Source: DATMNI01 sp963817515
GTDB taxonomy: Bacteria > Acidobacteriota > Terriglobia > Bryobacterales > Bryobacteraceae
Direction: 5' to 3'
Assembly: GCA_963817515.1 (NCBI GenBank)
Contig: CAWFPJ010000020.1
Coordinates: 86,634 to 150,633, forward strand
DNA: 64,000 nt
Position numbers and translations under genes: made by a program. The notes beneath the pieces were generated by a model. It did not search any database, was not told the origin of the DNA, and worked only from the letters and a program-made list of their open reading frames with translations. Positions 1-10,700 of the stretch are shown in pieces. Numbering within the stretch: the first letter of the stretch is position 1; every line of letters starts with the position of its first letter.

Positions 1-1710
1 CCGGGCATCTCATCTGAACTCACGCAGGCGCAGTTGGCCGGCGCCCACGACATCGGGTACGGGGAGTACACCATACGCGGCGGAAGGCTGGAAGCGCGGC
101 TCACCATGGAAGATGCGGCGACGGGAAAGATGGCCAGGGTGATTTTGGCTTCGGCGCCCGAAGGTGATGTGTTGGGCGCGGCCACGGAATTGGCGCGGCA
201 GCTGGCTGGCACCAGTTCGGCGGGGCGCATCTTGCCATACGCTACGCGCAACCCTCAGGCGCTACGGGCCTACGCGGCGGGAACGGAAGCCAGTGATCCG
301 GCGGCCGCGGAGGTGGCATTAAACGTAGCGATCGCGGCCGATCCGGACTACGCCGCGCCTTATGAATCGCTGGCGCAATTTCGGGCGCAGAGAGGGGACC
401 GGCCTGGTGCCCTGGCCATCCTGGAGAAGGCTGAGGCGCGCGGCCAGTCGCTCCCCGAAATCGCGCGGGCGCGCCTGGCAGTGCTGGCTGCGGACTTGCG
501 GGGCGACCGTACGCGGCTGCAAAGCGCACTGGCCTCGGTGGTGAAACTGGACCCGGGTGATTCCACCACCTGGCATGCGCTGGGCGAACTGGCGTTTAAC
601 AGCCACCAATACCGGCCGGCGATGCAGGCTCTGCAGCGCGCCTCCGAACTCGATTCCGGCGACGATGCCTCTCTCAATCTGTTAGGGTACGCCGCGGCGT
701 ATACAGGTGACCTGGAAACCGGCATGGCGGCGCTGCGCCGCTATCAGGCGCTGCGGCCGAATTACGCCAATCCGCTGGACTCGATGGGCGACATCAACCT
801 GGCCACGGGACACCTGGCGGTGGCTGAGAGCTTTTACCTGCAGGCACAGAAAAAGGACCGCAATTTCCTGGGCGACGTCGACCTGCTGAAGGCGGCGGTG
901 GCGCGCCTGATGTCGGGCGACGTGACCGGCGCCGACGGCCTCGCGAAACAGTATCTGGACGCGCGTACGGCGGCCAAGGACCCGGCGGCGAATTATCGCC
1001 AGGCCGAGTGGAGCTGGATCAGCGGACGCCGCAAAGCCGCTTACCAGCAACTGGCGATGTTCGCCGCCGGCGCCCAGAATGGCCCGTTGCGCGAACTGGC
1101 TTCGCGCGCCAACGCCGAACTCACTATTTGGAGCCTGATGCTGGGAGACCGCGCGGCTGCCGTGAATACGGCCCGGCAGGCGTTGGCGCTGGTCGGTCCG
1201 TCATCGGTCGCGATAGCGGTGGTGGCGGATTTCCTGACGCAGCCGCCGGCTTCATCGCAGGAATGGGTGGTGCGCGCCGAGCAAAAATTCTCCGGCGCCG
1301 GCCAGGCTGCGATCAAGGATTTCGCGCTGGCGTGCGCGCTGCTGTTGAACCGGCAATTCCAGCCGGCGCAACTTCTGCTGCAGCAAATGTGGGACAAGGG
1401 AACTCCTTCCGCCGACGAAGGTTTGCCGGTTTTGCTGGCGTGGGCGGATTTGGAAAGCGATCACGCCGCAAGCGATTACACCAAGCAGGCCGCGGCGCTG
1501 CTGCGTTTCAACCCTTCGTTGAACGCGGCGGGTCTGGGGCCGTTTACGCCGCTCTATTTGCCGCGGCTTTTTTATCTGCGCGGGCTGGCGGCCGAGAAGG
1601 CCGGCAAGCGCGACGAAGCGCGCAGCAATTACGGGCTCTTTCTGAAACTGTCCGGTCCCGACCCGCTGATGTGGGGCGAGGAGCAGAAGGCGCAGGCCGC
1701 TTCCCGGTGA
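1..1710 (+). CDS. TPR-rich protein, 5' end outside window
   Basis: The frame is open from base 1, so the true start lies upstream and the window holds the last 569 residues. The first 70 or so residues form a small alpha/beta segment. From about residue 90 onward helical TPR-like repeats run almost to the end (for example the stretches around ALNVAIAADPDYAAPYESLA and ALQRASELDSGDDASLNLLG). In Acidobacteriota such a C-terminus is often attached to a Ser/Thr kinase or a DNA-binding domain; the missing N-terminus prevents a decision. It probably acts as a protein-interaction scaffold. Its stop codon overlaps the GTG start of the next gene, so the two are translationally coupled. Confidence 0.75.
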   Translation, partial: PGISSELTQAQLAGAHDIGYGEYTIRGGRLEARLTMEDAATGKMARVILASAPEGDVLGAATELARQLAGTSSAGRILPYATRNPQALRAYAAGTEASDPAAAEVALNVAIAADPDYAAPYESLAQFRAQRGDRPGALAILEKAEARGQSLPEIARARLAVLAADLRGDRTRLQSALASVVKLDPGDSTTWHALGELAFNSHQYRPAMQALQRASELDSGDDASLNLLGYAAAYTGDLETGMAALRRYQALRPNYANPLDSMGDINLATGHLAVAESFYLQAQKKDRNFLGDVDLLKAAVARLMSGDVTGADGLAKQYLDARTAAKDPAANYRQAEWSWISGRRKAAYQQLAMFAAGAQNGPLRELASRANAELTIWSLMLGDRAAAVNTARQALALVGPSSVAIAVVADFLTQPPASSQEWVVRAEQKFSGAGQAAIKDFALACALLLNRQFQPAQLLLQQMWDKGTPSADEGLPVLLAWADLESDHAASDYTKQAAALLRFNPSLNAAGLGPFTPLYLPRLFYLRGLAAEKAGKRDEARSNYGLFLKLSGPDPLMWGEEQKAQAASR

Positions 1711-3812
1711 AACCAGCGCGGGAAAATCGGCGGGAGCCGAAGGGACGGCCGGCCCCCCGGGTTTGGCGCCGCCACGCGCTTATGGTGGCCGCCCTGTGGG
1801 CCGCGGCGCTGCTGGCATATTCGAACTCCTTTGGCACGGGATTCGTGAATGACAACAGCGTGCTGATTCTGCATGATTCACGAATCCAGTCGCCGACGGC
1901 GCAGAATATCGGCCTGATTTGGGGACAGGAATACTGGTACGGCAATGCGGTGAGCGGCCTTTACCGCCCAATGTCGACGCTATCGTACCTGCTGAACTAC
2001 GCCATTCTGGGCAACGGCAAGGAGCCGGCTGGTTATCACTGGATTAACTTCGCGCTGCACTGCGTCAACATCGCGTTGGTATATTTTTTAGTCTGGCGGT
2101 TGTTGGGAGATGGCCCGATGGCACTGGCGGTAGGCGCGGTGTGGGCGCTGCACCCGGTGCTTACCGAATCGGTGACCAATATCATCGGCCGCTCCGATCT
2201 GCTGGCCGCCTTCGGCGTGCTTGCGGGATTGCTCTGCCACATTATGGGCGCGGGTGCTGCCGGGCGGCGCAAGGCCGCATGGCTGGCGGCGCTGGCTGCG
2301 GTGACGGCTATCGGGCTCTTCTCCAAAGAGAGCGCTGTCGTGGTGGTTGCCGCGATGCTGCTGTACGACTTCACCTTCAAGAGCGGGGAGACATGGCGCG
2401 CCCGCGGCCTTAGCTATGCGGCGGTGGCGCTGCCTGCGGCGATCTTCTTCTACGTCCGCCACCAGGTTCTCTCCACGCTGCCGATCGCTCACTTTCCACC
2501 GACGGACAACCCTTTGGTGGGCGCGGATTTCTGGACGGCGCGGTTGACGGCGGTGAAGGTGATCGGCAAGTATCTCTGGCTGCTGGTCTGGCCGCAGCAC
2601 TTGTCCATCGATTACTCTTACAATCAGATTCCCCTCTTCGGCTGGCGGCTTACTAACTGGGAAGACGCGAAGACGATCATCGCGGCCGCAGTCTGCGCCG
2701 GCCTGGCGGTGGTCGCCATACGCAGTTATCGCTCCAACAAGCCGGTCTTTTTTTTCATCGCGCTGTTCTTCGCGGTGCTGGCGCCCACTTCCAACCTGGT
2801 GATGCTGATTGGCGCCATCATGGCGGAGCGCTTTCTATATCTGCCTTCCATCTGCTTCGCGGCCTGCCTGGTAATGGCGGTCTATGCGATTTGCCGGCGG
2901 ACAGGATGGTCGGCGCCCACGGTTCTGGCCACAATCTGCCTGGGGCTCGGCGTTCGAACCTACGCCCGCAACCTGGACTGGGCGGACCAGCAGACCATCT
3001 GGACCAGCGCCGCGGAAGTGAGCCCGGCCAGCTTCAAGACTCACATGAACCTGGCCTATTCCTTAACGGGTCCGGTGCCGGACCGGATCGATCGGATTCT
3101 GGCCGAGATGGACACAGCTCTGGCGATTGTCGACGGCCTGCCCGATGAACAGAACAGCGCGCGCATCTACGAAACGGCCGGTGGGTGGTATCGCAAAAAG
3201 GGCGATCTGCTATCGCCGGCTCCGCAAAGCCCCTCATCGCAAAGTCAGGACTGGTATCGCAAATCGCTGAAGGTGCTGCTGCGCGGGGCTAAAGTGGACG
3301 TGGCGTATATTGAGGCCACGCGGCGTCGCGACCTGGCAAGCGGCCGGCAACCGACGGCCACGGGATGGTTTCCCCTATACCTGGAACTGGGGCGCACGTA
3401 TCTGCGGCTGTCCGACACCGGGCGTGCGCTTGAAGAGCTGGAACGCGGCCGACGTATTCGAATGACGCCTGAGTTCTTCGAAGAGATGTCGGCGGCGCAC
3501 CGCATGATGGGCGATTCGCGGCAGGCGGCAGTCTCGCTGATAGAAGGCATCACGGTCAGCCCCGGCAATTCGAAACTGGCCTCAGAGTTAGTGGCGCTTT
3601 ACCGCGAGACGGAACCGCAGGGATGTGCGGTGGTAGTTTCGGGCCGCGCCGCCAGCGTTAACATGGAGTGTCCCCTGGTGCGCGAAGAGGTGTGCATGGC
3701 CGCGCGAAATGTGGCGAGTGTGTATATGCAGACGGGGCACGGGGCCGCGGCGGAACAGACCAGAAACGGCGCCATCAGCGGCCTGGGGTGCGCGGCGGAT
3801 TTATTTCATTAG
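1707..3812 (+). CDS. TMTC-like membrane glycosyltransferase with C-terminal TPRs
   Basis: The 701-residue product starts at GTG 1707, inside the stop of the upstream gene (GTGA overlap); the longer frame open upstream only reads the antisense of gene 1's codons. After a basic N-terminus there is a transmembrane segment (MVAALWAAALLAYSNS), then a luminal/periplasmic acidic loop (FVNDNSVLILHD) and the LYRPMSTLSYLLNYA and GYHWINFALH blocks seen in TMTC/GT-C type mannosyltransferase-like proteins. Around ten hydrophobic helices follow, and the last 200 or so residues are TPR-like. It is likely an inner-membrane enzyme transferring a lipid-linked sugar to an exported acceptor. Substrate and acceptor are unknown. 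Confidence 0.7.
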   Translation: MKPARENRREPKGRPAPRVWRRHALMVAALWAAALLAYSNSFGTGFVNDNSVLILHDSRIQSPTAQNIGLIWGQEYWYGNAVSGLYRPMSTLSYLLNYAILGNGKEPAGYHWINFALHCVNIALVYFLVWRLLGDGPMALAVGAVWALHPVLTESVTNIIGRSDLLAAFGVLAGLLCHIMGAGAAGRRKAAWLAALAAVTAIGLFSKESAVVVVAAMLLYDFTFKSGETWRARGLSYAAVALPAAIFFYVRHQVLSTLPIAHFPPTDNPLVGADFWTARLTAVKVIGKYLWLLVWPQHLSIDYSYNQIPLFGWRLTNWEDAKTIIAAAVCAGLAVVAIRSYRSNKPVFFFIALFFAVLAPTSNLVMLIGAIMAERFLYLPSICFAACLVMAVYAICRRTGWSAPTVLATICLGLGVRTYARNLDWADQQTIWTSAAEVSPASFKTHMNLAYSLTGPVPDRIDRILAEMDTALAIVDGLPDEQNSARIYETAGGWYRKKGDLLSPAPQSPSSQSQDWYRKSLKVLLRGAKVDVAYIEATRRRDLASGRQPTATGWFPLYLELGRTYLRLSDTGRALEELERGRRIRMTPEFFEEMSAAHRMMGDSRQAAVSLIEGITVSPGNSKLASELVALYRETEPQGCAVVVSGRAASVNMECPLVREEVCMAARNVASVYMQTGHGAAAEQTRNGAISGLGCAADLFH

Positions 3813-3824
3813 GGCAGGGTGATA

Positions 3825-4844
3825 ATGATTACGACTACGGACCAACTGGAAGAGATTCTCTCCCGCCCCAGTCAAAAGGATGCCGAGGCTCTGCGGAGCG
3901 TGGACGGCGATCTGCTGATCTTGGGCGTGGGCGGAAAGATGGGCCCAAGCCTCGCCATGCGCGCCCGGCGGGCGATGGATGAAGCGGGCCTGCGAAGACG
4001 GGTGATTGGGGTTTCGCGGTTTGGCGACACCGCGTTGCGCGCGGGCCTGGAACGGGCTGGAGTAGAAACCGTTGCGGCGGACCTGATGGATCGGGACGCG
4101 CTCAAGGCGCTGCCGGATGCTCCCAACGTCGTTTTCATGGCAGGCAGAAAATTCGGCACCCAGGGGGCGGCGCACTGGACCTGGGCCATGAACGTTCTGC
4201 TGCCGGCTATGGTGGCCGAGAGGTTCAGACATTCGCGCATCGTGGCGTTCTCGTCAGGCAACGTTTACGCGCTGCGGAAAATCGCCGCCGGAGGGGCCAC
4301 CGAGGAAGTCGAGACTGACCCCGCCGGCGAGTACGCGCAATCGGTGCGGGGCCGGGAACGGATTTTTCAGTATTACGCGGACCAGGGTGGCACGGCTAGC
4401 GTTCTGTTGCGCCTTAACTACGCGGTGGAGATGCGCTACGGCGTGCTGGCGGATATCGCCCGCAAGGTTTATGAGCGGCAGCCGGTGGATGTCACCATGG
4501 GCAGCGTAAACGTGATCTGGCAGGGCGACGCCAATTCTGTGGCGTTGCGGGCGTGGCCGCTGTGCTCGGTTCCGCCGACGATACTTAACTTGACCGGCCC
4601 GGAGACGCTTGCGGTGCGGTGGATCGCGCAGCGCTTCGGAGAACTGTTCGGCGTGGAGCCACACATCGAAGGAACGGAGGCCGACTCGGCTTTGTTGAAC
4701 GACGCCGCCAAGTGTCACCGCTTGTTGGGCACCCCGGAAGTCGGCATCGCCGAGGTGATGGAGTGGACGGCGGCGTGGATTCGCGCCGGGGGCCCCTCCT
4801 TGAATAAGCCGACGCATTTTGAATCGAGAGACGGGAAGTTCTGA
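3825..4844 (+). CDS. NAD-dependent epimerase/dehydratase family protein (extended SDR)
   Basis: The product has 339 residues. ATG 3825 is preferred over the in-frame GTG 3819 because a GGGCAGGG Shine-Dalgarno sits just ahead of it. A Rossmann dinucleotide motif LLILGVGGKMG lies near residue 30, and a serine-rich strand VAFSSGNVY near 140. The classical YxxxK is not obvious: the matching region reads EYAQSVRGRE, with Arg where Lys is expected. The C-terminal half keeps the substrate-domain pattern of the family (NLTGPETLAVRWIAQRFGEL). It lies 12 bp after the glycosyltransferase gene and 2 bp before a DHDPS-family gene. Pairing with an aldolase suggests sugar or sugar-acid metabolism. The exact substrate is unknown. 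Confidence 0.75.
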   Translation: MITTTDQLEEILSRPSQKDAEALRSVDGDLLILGVGGKMGPSLAMRARRAMDEAGLRRRVIGVSRFGDTALRAGLERAGVETVAADLMDRDALKALPDAPNVVFMAGRKFGTQGAAHWTWAMNVLLPAMVAERFRHSRIVAFSSGNVYALRKIAAGGATEEVETDPAGEYAQSVRGRERIFQYYADQGGTASVLLRLNYAVEMRYGVLADIARKVYERQPVDVTMGSVNVIWQGDANSVALRAWPLCSVPPTILNLTGPETLAVRWIAQRFGELFGVEPHIEGTEADSALLNDAAKCHRLLGTPEVGIAEVMEWTAAWIRAGGPSLNKPTHFESRDGKF

Positions 4845-4846
4845 AC

Positions 4847-5882
4847 ATGGCAGATCGAATGAACGGGTGGCGCGAAAGATTGTTGCAAGGCACCGTAATC
4901 CCGGCGCATCCGCTGGCGCTGACGGCTGACAGGAAACTGGATGAGCGACGCCAGCGCGCACTGACACGCTACTATCTGGCCGCGGGCGCGGGCGGCGTGG
5001 CGGTAGGAGTGCACACCACGCAGTTCGCCATTCACGATCCGAAGATCGGATTGTACCGCCCGGTTTTGGAACTGGCGATGGAGCAGTTGCGAGCGGGCAG
5101 CGCCATTCGAGTGGCGGGCATTGTGGGACACACCGCGCAAGGCCTTGCTTGAGGCCCGGCTGGCTGCGGAACTGGGCTACCACGCGGGCCTGGTCAGCCT
5201 GGCGGCGTTAGCCCAGGCCACCGACGCCGAATTGTTGGAACACCTGCGGGCCATTGCCGAAGTGATTCCGGTTTTCGGTTTCTACCTGCAACCGGCGGTG
5301 GGAGGCCGCGCCCTGTCCTTCGAATTCTGGCGGCAGTTCGCCGAAATCGGCAACGTAGTCGCCATCAAGATCGCGCCTTTCAATCGCTATCAGACACTGG
5401 ACGTGGTTCGCGCGGTGGCGGCTTCCGGCAGAGAGAACGAGATCGCCCTGTACACGGGAAACGACGACACGATTCTGCTGGACCTGGCGACGCCGTTCCG
5501 CTTGGGCGGCAAGACGCTGCGCATTCGCGGCGGGTTGCTGGGCCACTGGGCCGTATGGACCCGCGCCGCGGTGAACCTGCTGCGCACCGTTCAGGCCGCG
5601 GGCGACCGGGAAACCGTGCCGCGAGAATGGCTGGCTCTGGCGCAGGAGATTACCGATTCCAACGCGGCATTCTTCGACGTGGCGCACGGGTTTCATGGAT
5701 GCATCGCGGGTTTGCACGAGGTGCTGAGGCGCCAGGGTTTGCTGGCGGGGCGCTGGTGCCTGGACCCCGCGGAAGATCTGTCACGCGGCCAGATGGAAGA
5801 GATCGACCGTGTCTATCGCGCTTATCCGCAGTTGAACGACGACGGGTTTGTGACGGAGCATCTGGACCAATGGCTGGCGTGA
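4847..5882 (+). CDS. Dihydrodipicolinate synthase (DHDPS) family protein, frameshifted
   Basis: Two overlapping frames, 4847-5152 and 5121-5882, together give one TIM-barrel aldolase of 344 residues. Removing one T at 5149-5150 joins GHTAQGLA to EARLAAELGYH, restoring a normal family sequence. The candidate Schiff-base lysine lies in VVAIKIAPFNRY. The family (DapA/NAL type) condenses or cleaves pyruvate with aldehydes. This member is longer than true DapA (about 290 residues) and lies next to an SDR gene, so a catabolic sugar-acid role is more likely than lysine synthesis. The extra T is probably a sequence error, because both halves look conserved; a real pseudogene cannot be excluded. Confidence 0.72.
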
Positions 5883-5894
5883 AAGCGTGACCGG

Positions 5895-7658
5895 CTAAAC
5901 GGGAACAGCTACGCGCTGCTGTCCTTCGCCCACCTGCTGGCGCCACATGGCATAGTAGAGGCCCTTGTTGGACAACAGTTCGGCATGGCGGCCCGACTCC
6001 ACGATGCGGCCGCGCTCCAGCACATAGATGCAATCGGCGTGGAGCACCGTAGACAGGCGATGGGCGATCAGGCAGGTGATGGCGTCGCGGCTGGTGGCGA
6101 CGTCGCGGATGGTCTGGCTGATCTCTTCTTCGGTCAGTGAATCGAGCGACGAGGTGGCTTCGTCGAAGACCAGCAATTGCGGCCGGCGCAGCAGCGCGCG
6201 CGCAATCGAAAGCCGCTGCTTCTCTCCGCCCGAAACTTTCACGCCGCCCTCGCCTATGACCGTGTCGAGGCCGGCAGAGGCACGCTCAAGCAGGCTCTGC
6301 ACGGACGCCTGATGTATCACCTCCAGGCATTCTTCGTCGGTGGCGTCGGGCCGCACGAAGCGCAGGTTCTCACGAATGGATCCGGAAAAGAGCTGCGCAT
6401 CCTGAGTCACAAAGCCGATGTGCTCGCGCAAACCGTCGATGCCGACTTCGTCTTCCGGAACTCCGTTGTAGTAGATGTGACCGGTTTGCGGGCGGTAGAG
6501 ACCCACCAGCAGTTTCACCAAGGTGGTTTTTCCGGCTCCCGATGGGCCCACAAAGGCGATGGTTTCGCCGCGCGTTACGCGAAAGGAGATTTCGCGCAGG
6601 GCCGGCGAAGAGGCCGACTGATGCTGAAACCAGACGTTGTCAAATTTCAGGGTTTCCAGGAAGTCTACGGCTACCGGATGCTCCGGACGCGGTTCGGGCT
6701 TCAGTTTCAGGATCTCCTCGAAGTTCAGGAGCGAAGCCTCGGTCTCGCGGTAAATATTGATCACGTTACCCAGTTCCTGAAGCGGGCCAAAGATGAAGAA
6801 CGAATAAATCCACAGCGAAAAGAACTGGCCGACGGTGATGCGCTGCGTAAATATCAGGTACAGCATCAGGAACAGAATGGATGTCCGCAGCAGGTTGACG
6901 CAGGTGCCTTGCACGAAGCTCAGGCTGCGCAGATAGCGCACTTTCTTAAGTTCCAATTTGAGGATCTTGGCGGTGGTGGAGTTGAGCCGGGCGATCTCCT
7001 GCTGCGCCAGCCCCAGGCTTTTCACCAGTTCGATATTGCGCAATGATTCAGTGGTGGCGCCGGCAAGGGCCGTGGTTTCACGCACAATGTGCTTCTGCAC
7101 TTCCTTGATTTTGCGGCTCAGCACCGAACTCAGGCCGCCCAGCAACGGCACGGTCAGCAGGTATGCGGGCGCCACGGACCAGTGCACGCGCGATGCGTAG
7201 ATCATGACGAAGATCAGGCCGATGAGCGTGGTGAACACCGTATTCACGGCTGCGGCAATAAACTTCTCCACATCGATCCTTACCTTCTGCAGCTTGCCCA
7301 GAGTCTCACCGCTGCGCTGATCTTCAAACAGGGTGTAGGGCAGTTCGAGCGAGTGGCGGATTCCGTCGGAATAGATGCGCGCGCCCACCTGCTGGGTGAT
7401 CAGGTTGACGTAGTAATCCTGGAAATTCTTGGCTACGCGGGAGATGAAGGCGACGCCCACGGCGGCGGCCAACAGAAGGCTGACGCCGCTGATGAACTGC
7501 GAACTGGTGTATTCGTTGTAACGCGTGGCATAAGAGTCTATGATGTGACGGAAAATCGCCGGGTCCAAAAGCGAGAAAGTCTGGTTGATAGTCGCCAGGC
7601 CGAGCGCCGCCGCGGCGAGTTTCCAATAGTGCCGCAGGTATCGGTAGAGAATCTCCAT
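5895..7658 (-). CDS. ABC exporter, fused membrane and ATPase domains (half-transporter)
   Basis: The product has 587 residues. About six transmembrane helices (residues 10-320) are followed by an ATPase with Walker A GPSGAGKTT, signature VSGGEKQR, Walker B LLVFDEATSSLD and an H-loop IAHRLST. This is the MsbA/type IV ABC exporter layout, which works as a homodimer in the inner membrane. There is no partner half-transporter next to it, so a homodimer is likely. The cargo (lipid, drug or peptide) cannot be read from sequence. It converges on the DHDPS gene with a 12-bp gap, and its start lies 59 bp from the divergent topoisomerase-RecQ gene. Confidence 0.88.
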   Translation of the reverse strand: MEILYRYLRHYWKLAAAALGLATINQTFSLLDPAIFRHIIDSYATRYNEYTSSQFISGVSLLLAAAVGVAFISRVAKNFQDYYVNLITQQVGARIYSDGIRHSLELPYTLFEDQRSGETLGKLQKVRIDVEKFIAAAVNTVFTTLIGLIFVMIYASRVHWSVAPAYLLTVPLLGGLSSVLSRKIKEVQKHIVRETTALAGATTESLRNIELVKSLGLAQQEIARLNSTTAKILKLELKKVRYLRSLSFVQGTCVNLLRTSILFLMLYLIFTQRITVGQFFSLWIYSFFIFGPLQELGNVINIYRETEASLLNFEEILKLKPEPRPEHPVAVDFLETLKFDNVWFQHQSASSPALREISFRVTRGETIAFVGPSGAGKTTLVKLLVGLYRPQTGHIYYNGVPEDEVGIDGLREHIGFVTQDAQLFSGSIRENLRFVRPDATDEECLEVIHQASVQSLLERASAGLDTVIGEGGVKVSGGEKQRLSIARALLRRPQLLVFDEATSSLDSLTEEEISQTIRDVATSRDAITCLIAHRLSTVLHADCIYVLERGRIVESGRHAELLSNKGLYYAMWRQQVGEGQQRVAVPV

Positions 7659-7717
7659 GGATATGAATCCGCCCTCCAGGGGAATACTTTTATTGTCGCC
7701 TAAACTGGAAGTTGACG

Positions 7718-10700
7718 ATGGCCGAGGAATCCGGAAGAATTGCCGTGGTGGCCGAGAAGCCTTCGGTGGCGCGCGATATTGCGCGCGTGCTAGGCGCGTC
7801 CAGCCAGGGTGACGGGTACCTGCACGGCAACGGCTACGTTGTGACGTGGGCCATCGGACACCTGGCGGCGCTGGCGCAGCCGCACGAGATCAACGCGGAG
7901 TGGCGGCAGTGGCGGCGCAGCCTGCTACCCATGCTGCCGTCGGAGTGGCCGCTGGTGGTCTACGAACGGACTAAGGACCAGTTCGAGGTGGTGCGCAAAA
8001 TTCTCAATTCGCCGCGGGTTTCGCAAGTGGTGTGCGCTACCGACGCCGGCCGCGAGGGCGAACTGATCTTCCGCTACATCTACGAAGCCGCGCAGTGCTC
8101 CAAGCCTTTCAGCCGGCTGTGGATCTCATCGCTCACGCCGGACGCCATCCGCAAAGGGTTCGACCAGCTTCGGCCCGGCCGGGAGTATGACCCGCTGGCG
8201 GATGCGGCGCGCGGACGCAGCCGGGCGGACTGGCTGGTGGGAATGAATCTTTCGCGCGCCTATGCGCTGGCGTACGGCGAGAAGGATTTGTCAGTGGGCC
8301 GGGTGCAAACGCCGACGCTGGCCATGATAGTGGAACGCGAACTGGCCATCCGCAAATTCGTGGTGGAAGATTACATGGAGGTGCTGGCCACGTTCCATCC
8401 GTCTGGCGCACCGAAGGACACCACCTATCAAGGCACCTGGTTCAAAGAACGGGCCGCGGATCAGGAATCGCTGCAACAGGGCATGCGCCTGCCGCCGGAT
8501 GGCGAAGAGGCCAACCGCATTGCGGCGCGGGCGCGCACCGGGCAGGCAGCCATCGAATCCATCCAGGCCCAGACCCAGCGCATGCCGCCGCCGGCGCTGT
8601 ACGATCTTACGGAACTGCAGCGGCACGCCAACCGGCTATTCGGTTTCAGCGCGCAGAAGACCCTGGACCTTGCGCAGACCCTCTATGAGCGCTACAAACT
8701 GATCAGCTATCCGCGCACCGACAGCCGGCATTTGTCGCAGGATGTGGCGCGCACGCTGCCCGCGCATTGTCAAGACAATCGAGGAACCGTACCGCCAGCA
8801 CCTGGCTCCGGGCACTGGTGAACGTCCACTCGGCCGCCGCTATGTGGACGATTCCAAGGTCACCGACCATCACGCGATCATCCCCACAACGACGCCCGAG
8901 CGGGGATCGCTGCCGCCCGAAGAGCGCAAGATCTACGATCTGATTTGCCGGCGATTGCTGAGCGCCTGGCACGAGGACCACGTCTGGTCTGTCACTACGG
9001 TGATCACGGCTATCCGGAATGCAGACGCTATCGACCGGTATCACACGTCGGGAAGCGCGGTGATGCAAGTGGGCTGGAAGGTGCTGGACGTCGCTCCTCC
9101 AGCGAAAACCAAAAAGGGCAAGGCCGGCGAGGGGTCAGCCAGCGGCAGCGAACAACGGGCGGAACAGGCGCTGCCGGCGGGACTCGCGAAGGACCAGCCG
9201 CAGGACGTGGTGGATGTGGAGGTGCTGAAAAAGAAGACGCGGCCGCCCAAGCGATTCACGGATGCCACGCTGCTTACGGCGATGGAGACGGCGGGCAAGA
9301 CGCTGGACGAAAAGGAACTTTCCGACGCCATGAAGGAGACTGGCCTGGGGACACCGGCCACGCGCGCGGCCATCATCGAGGTGCTGCTGAAGCGCGAGTA
9401 CGTTCTGCGCAACGGCAAGATGCTGGAAGCCACGGACAAGGGCATCCGCCTGATTGAGGTGGTCCACCCCGAAGTCAAGAGCCCGATCATGACGGGGCAG
9501 TGGGAGCAGTATCTTCGCCGCATTGAGCGCGGGGCGGCGCAGTTGGGGCCGTTTCTTAAAGGCATCGAAGATTACGTAACAGATGTGGTCGGCAAGGTGG
9601 GGGAGAGAACGGAACCGGCGGCACGACCGCCGGCGCTACCTGCGGCGCGCGCAGAATCCGGCATCTCCGCAAGACCGGCGCTGACGGAGCAGGCCGGGAA
9701 ATCGCCCCGCGAACTGCTTACGAACGCGTTCGGCTTCCCGTCGTTTCGCGCCAATCAGGAGGCCGTTTGCGAGGCCGTCATCGCCGGCCGCGACGTCCTG
9801 CTCGTGATGCCGACCGGCGCCGGCAAATCGCTCTGCTACCAGTTGCCGGGCGTCACCCTGCGGCGGAACTACGCTTGTGATCAGCCCGCTGATTGCCCTG
9901 ATGGAGGATCAGGCGGCTAAGCTCACGGAGCGGGGCTTCGCCGTGGAGCGCATCCATTCCGGACGCGACCGCGCCGCTTCGCGCCAGGCTTGCGTGGATT
10001 ATCTCAACGGCAGCCTTCAGTTTCTGTTCATCGCTCCGGAGCGTCTGCGGGTTGCCGGCTTTCCCGAGATGCTGGCCAAACGGAAGCCGACCCTGATTGC
10101 CATTGACGAAGCGCACTGCATCTCGCAATGGGGGCACGATTTCCGTCCCGATTACCGCATGCTGGGGCAGTATCTTCCCACGCTGCGTCCGGCGCGCGTG
10201 ATTGCGCTCACCGCAACCGCAACCCCACTGGTGCAGGATGACATCGCGGTTCAGTTGGGCCTGGACCAGGCGGCGCGATTCATTCACGGCTTCCGGCGCG
10301 AGAACCTCGCCATCGAGGTGATTGAGGCAGCTCCGTCGCGGCGATCGGAACTTACCAGCGAGTTGTTGCAGGATGCCGAGCGCAGGCCGGCCATCGTGTA
10401 CGCGCCAACCCGTGCGCAGGCCACAGGCCTGGCTGCTGAACTGCGGGTTCATTTCCCGTGCGCCGCTTATCATGCGGGCCTGGAAGCGGGTCAGCGCAAG
10501 CGCGTGCAGGAGCAGTTTCTGGAGGGCCGGATTGAAGTGATGGTGGCAACGATCGCGTTCGGGATGGGAATCGACAAACCGAATATTCGCACCGTCATTC
10601 ACACCGCGCTGCCAGGGAGCCTGGAAGCGTACTATCAGGAAATCGGCCGCGCCGGCCGCGATGGCGAACCCAGCCGCACCATCCTGATGCATTCGTACGC

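Noticed and set aside
5149..9873. Programmed ribosomal frameshifting at the DHDPS and topoisomerase-RecQ breaks
   Set aside because: No slippery heptamer or downstream structure is evident, and similar one-base insertions occur in unrelated genes across the window.
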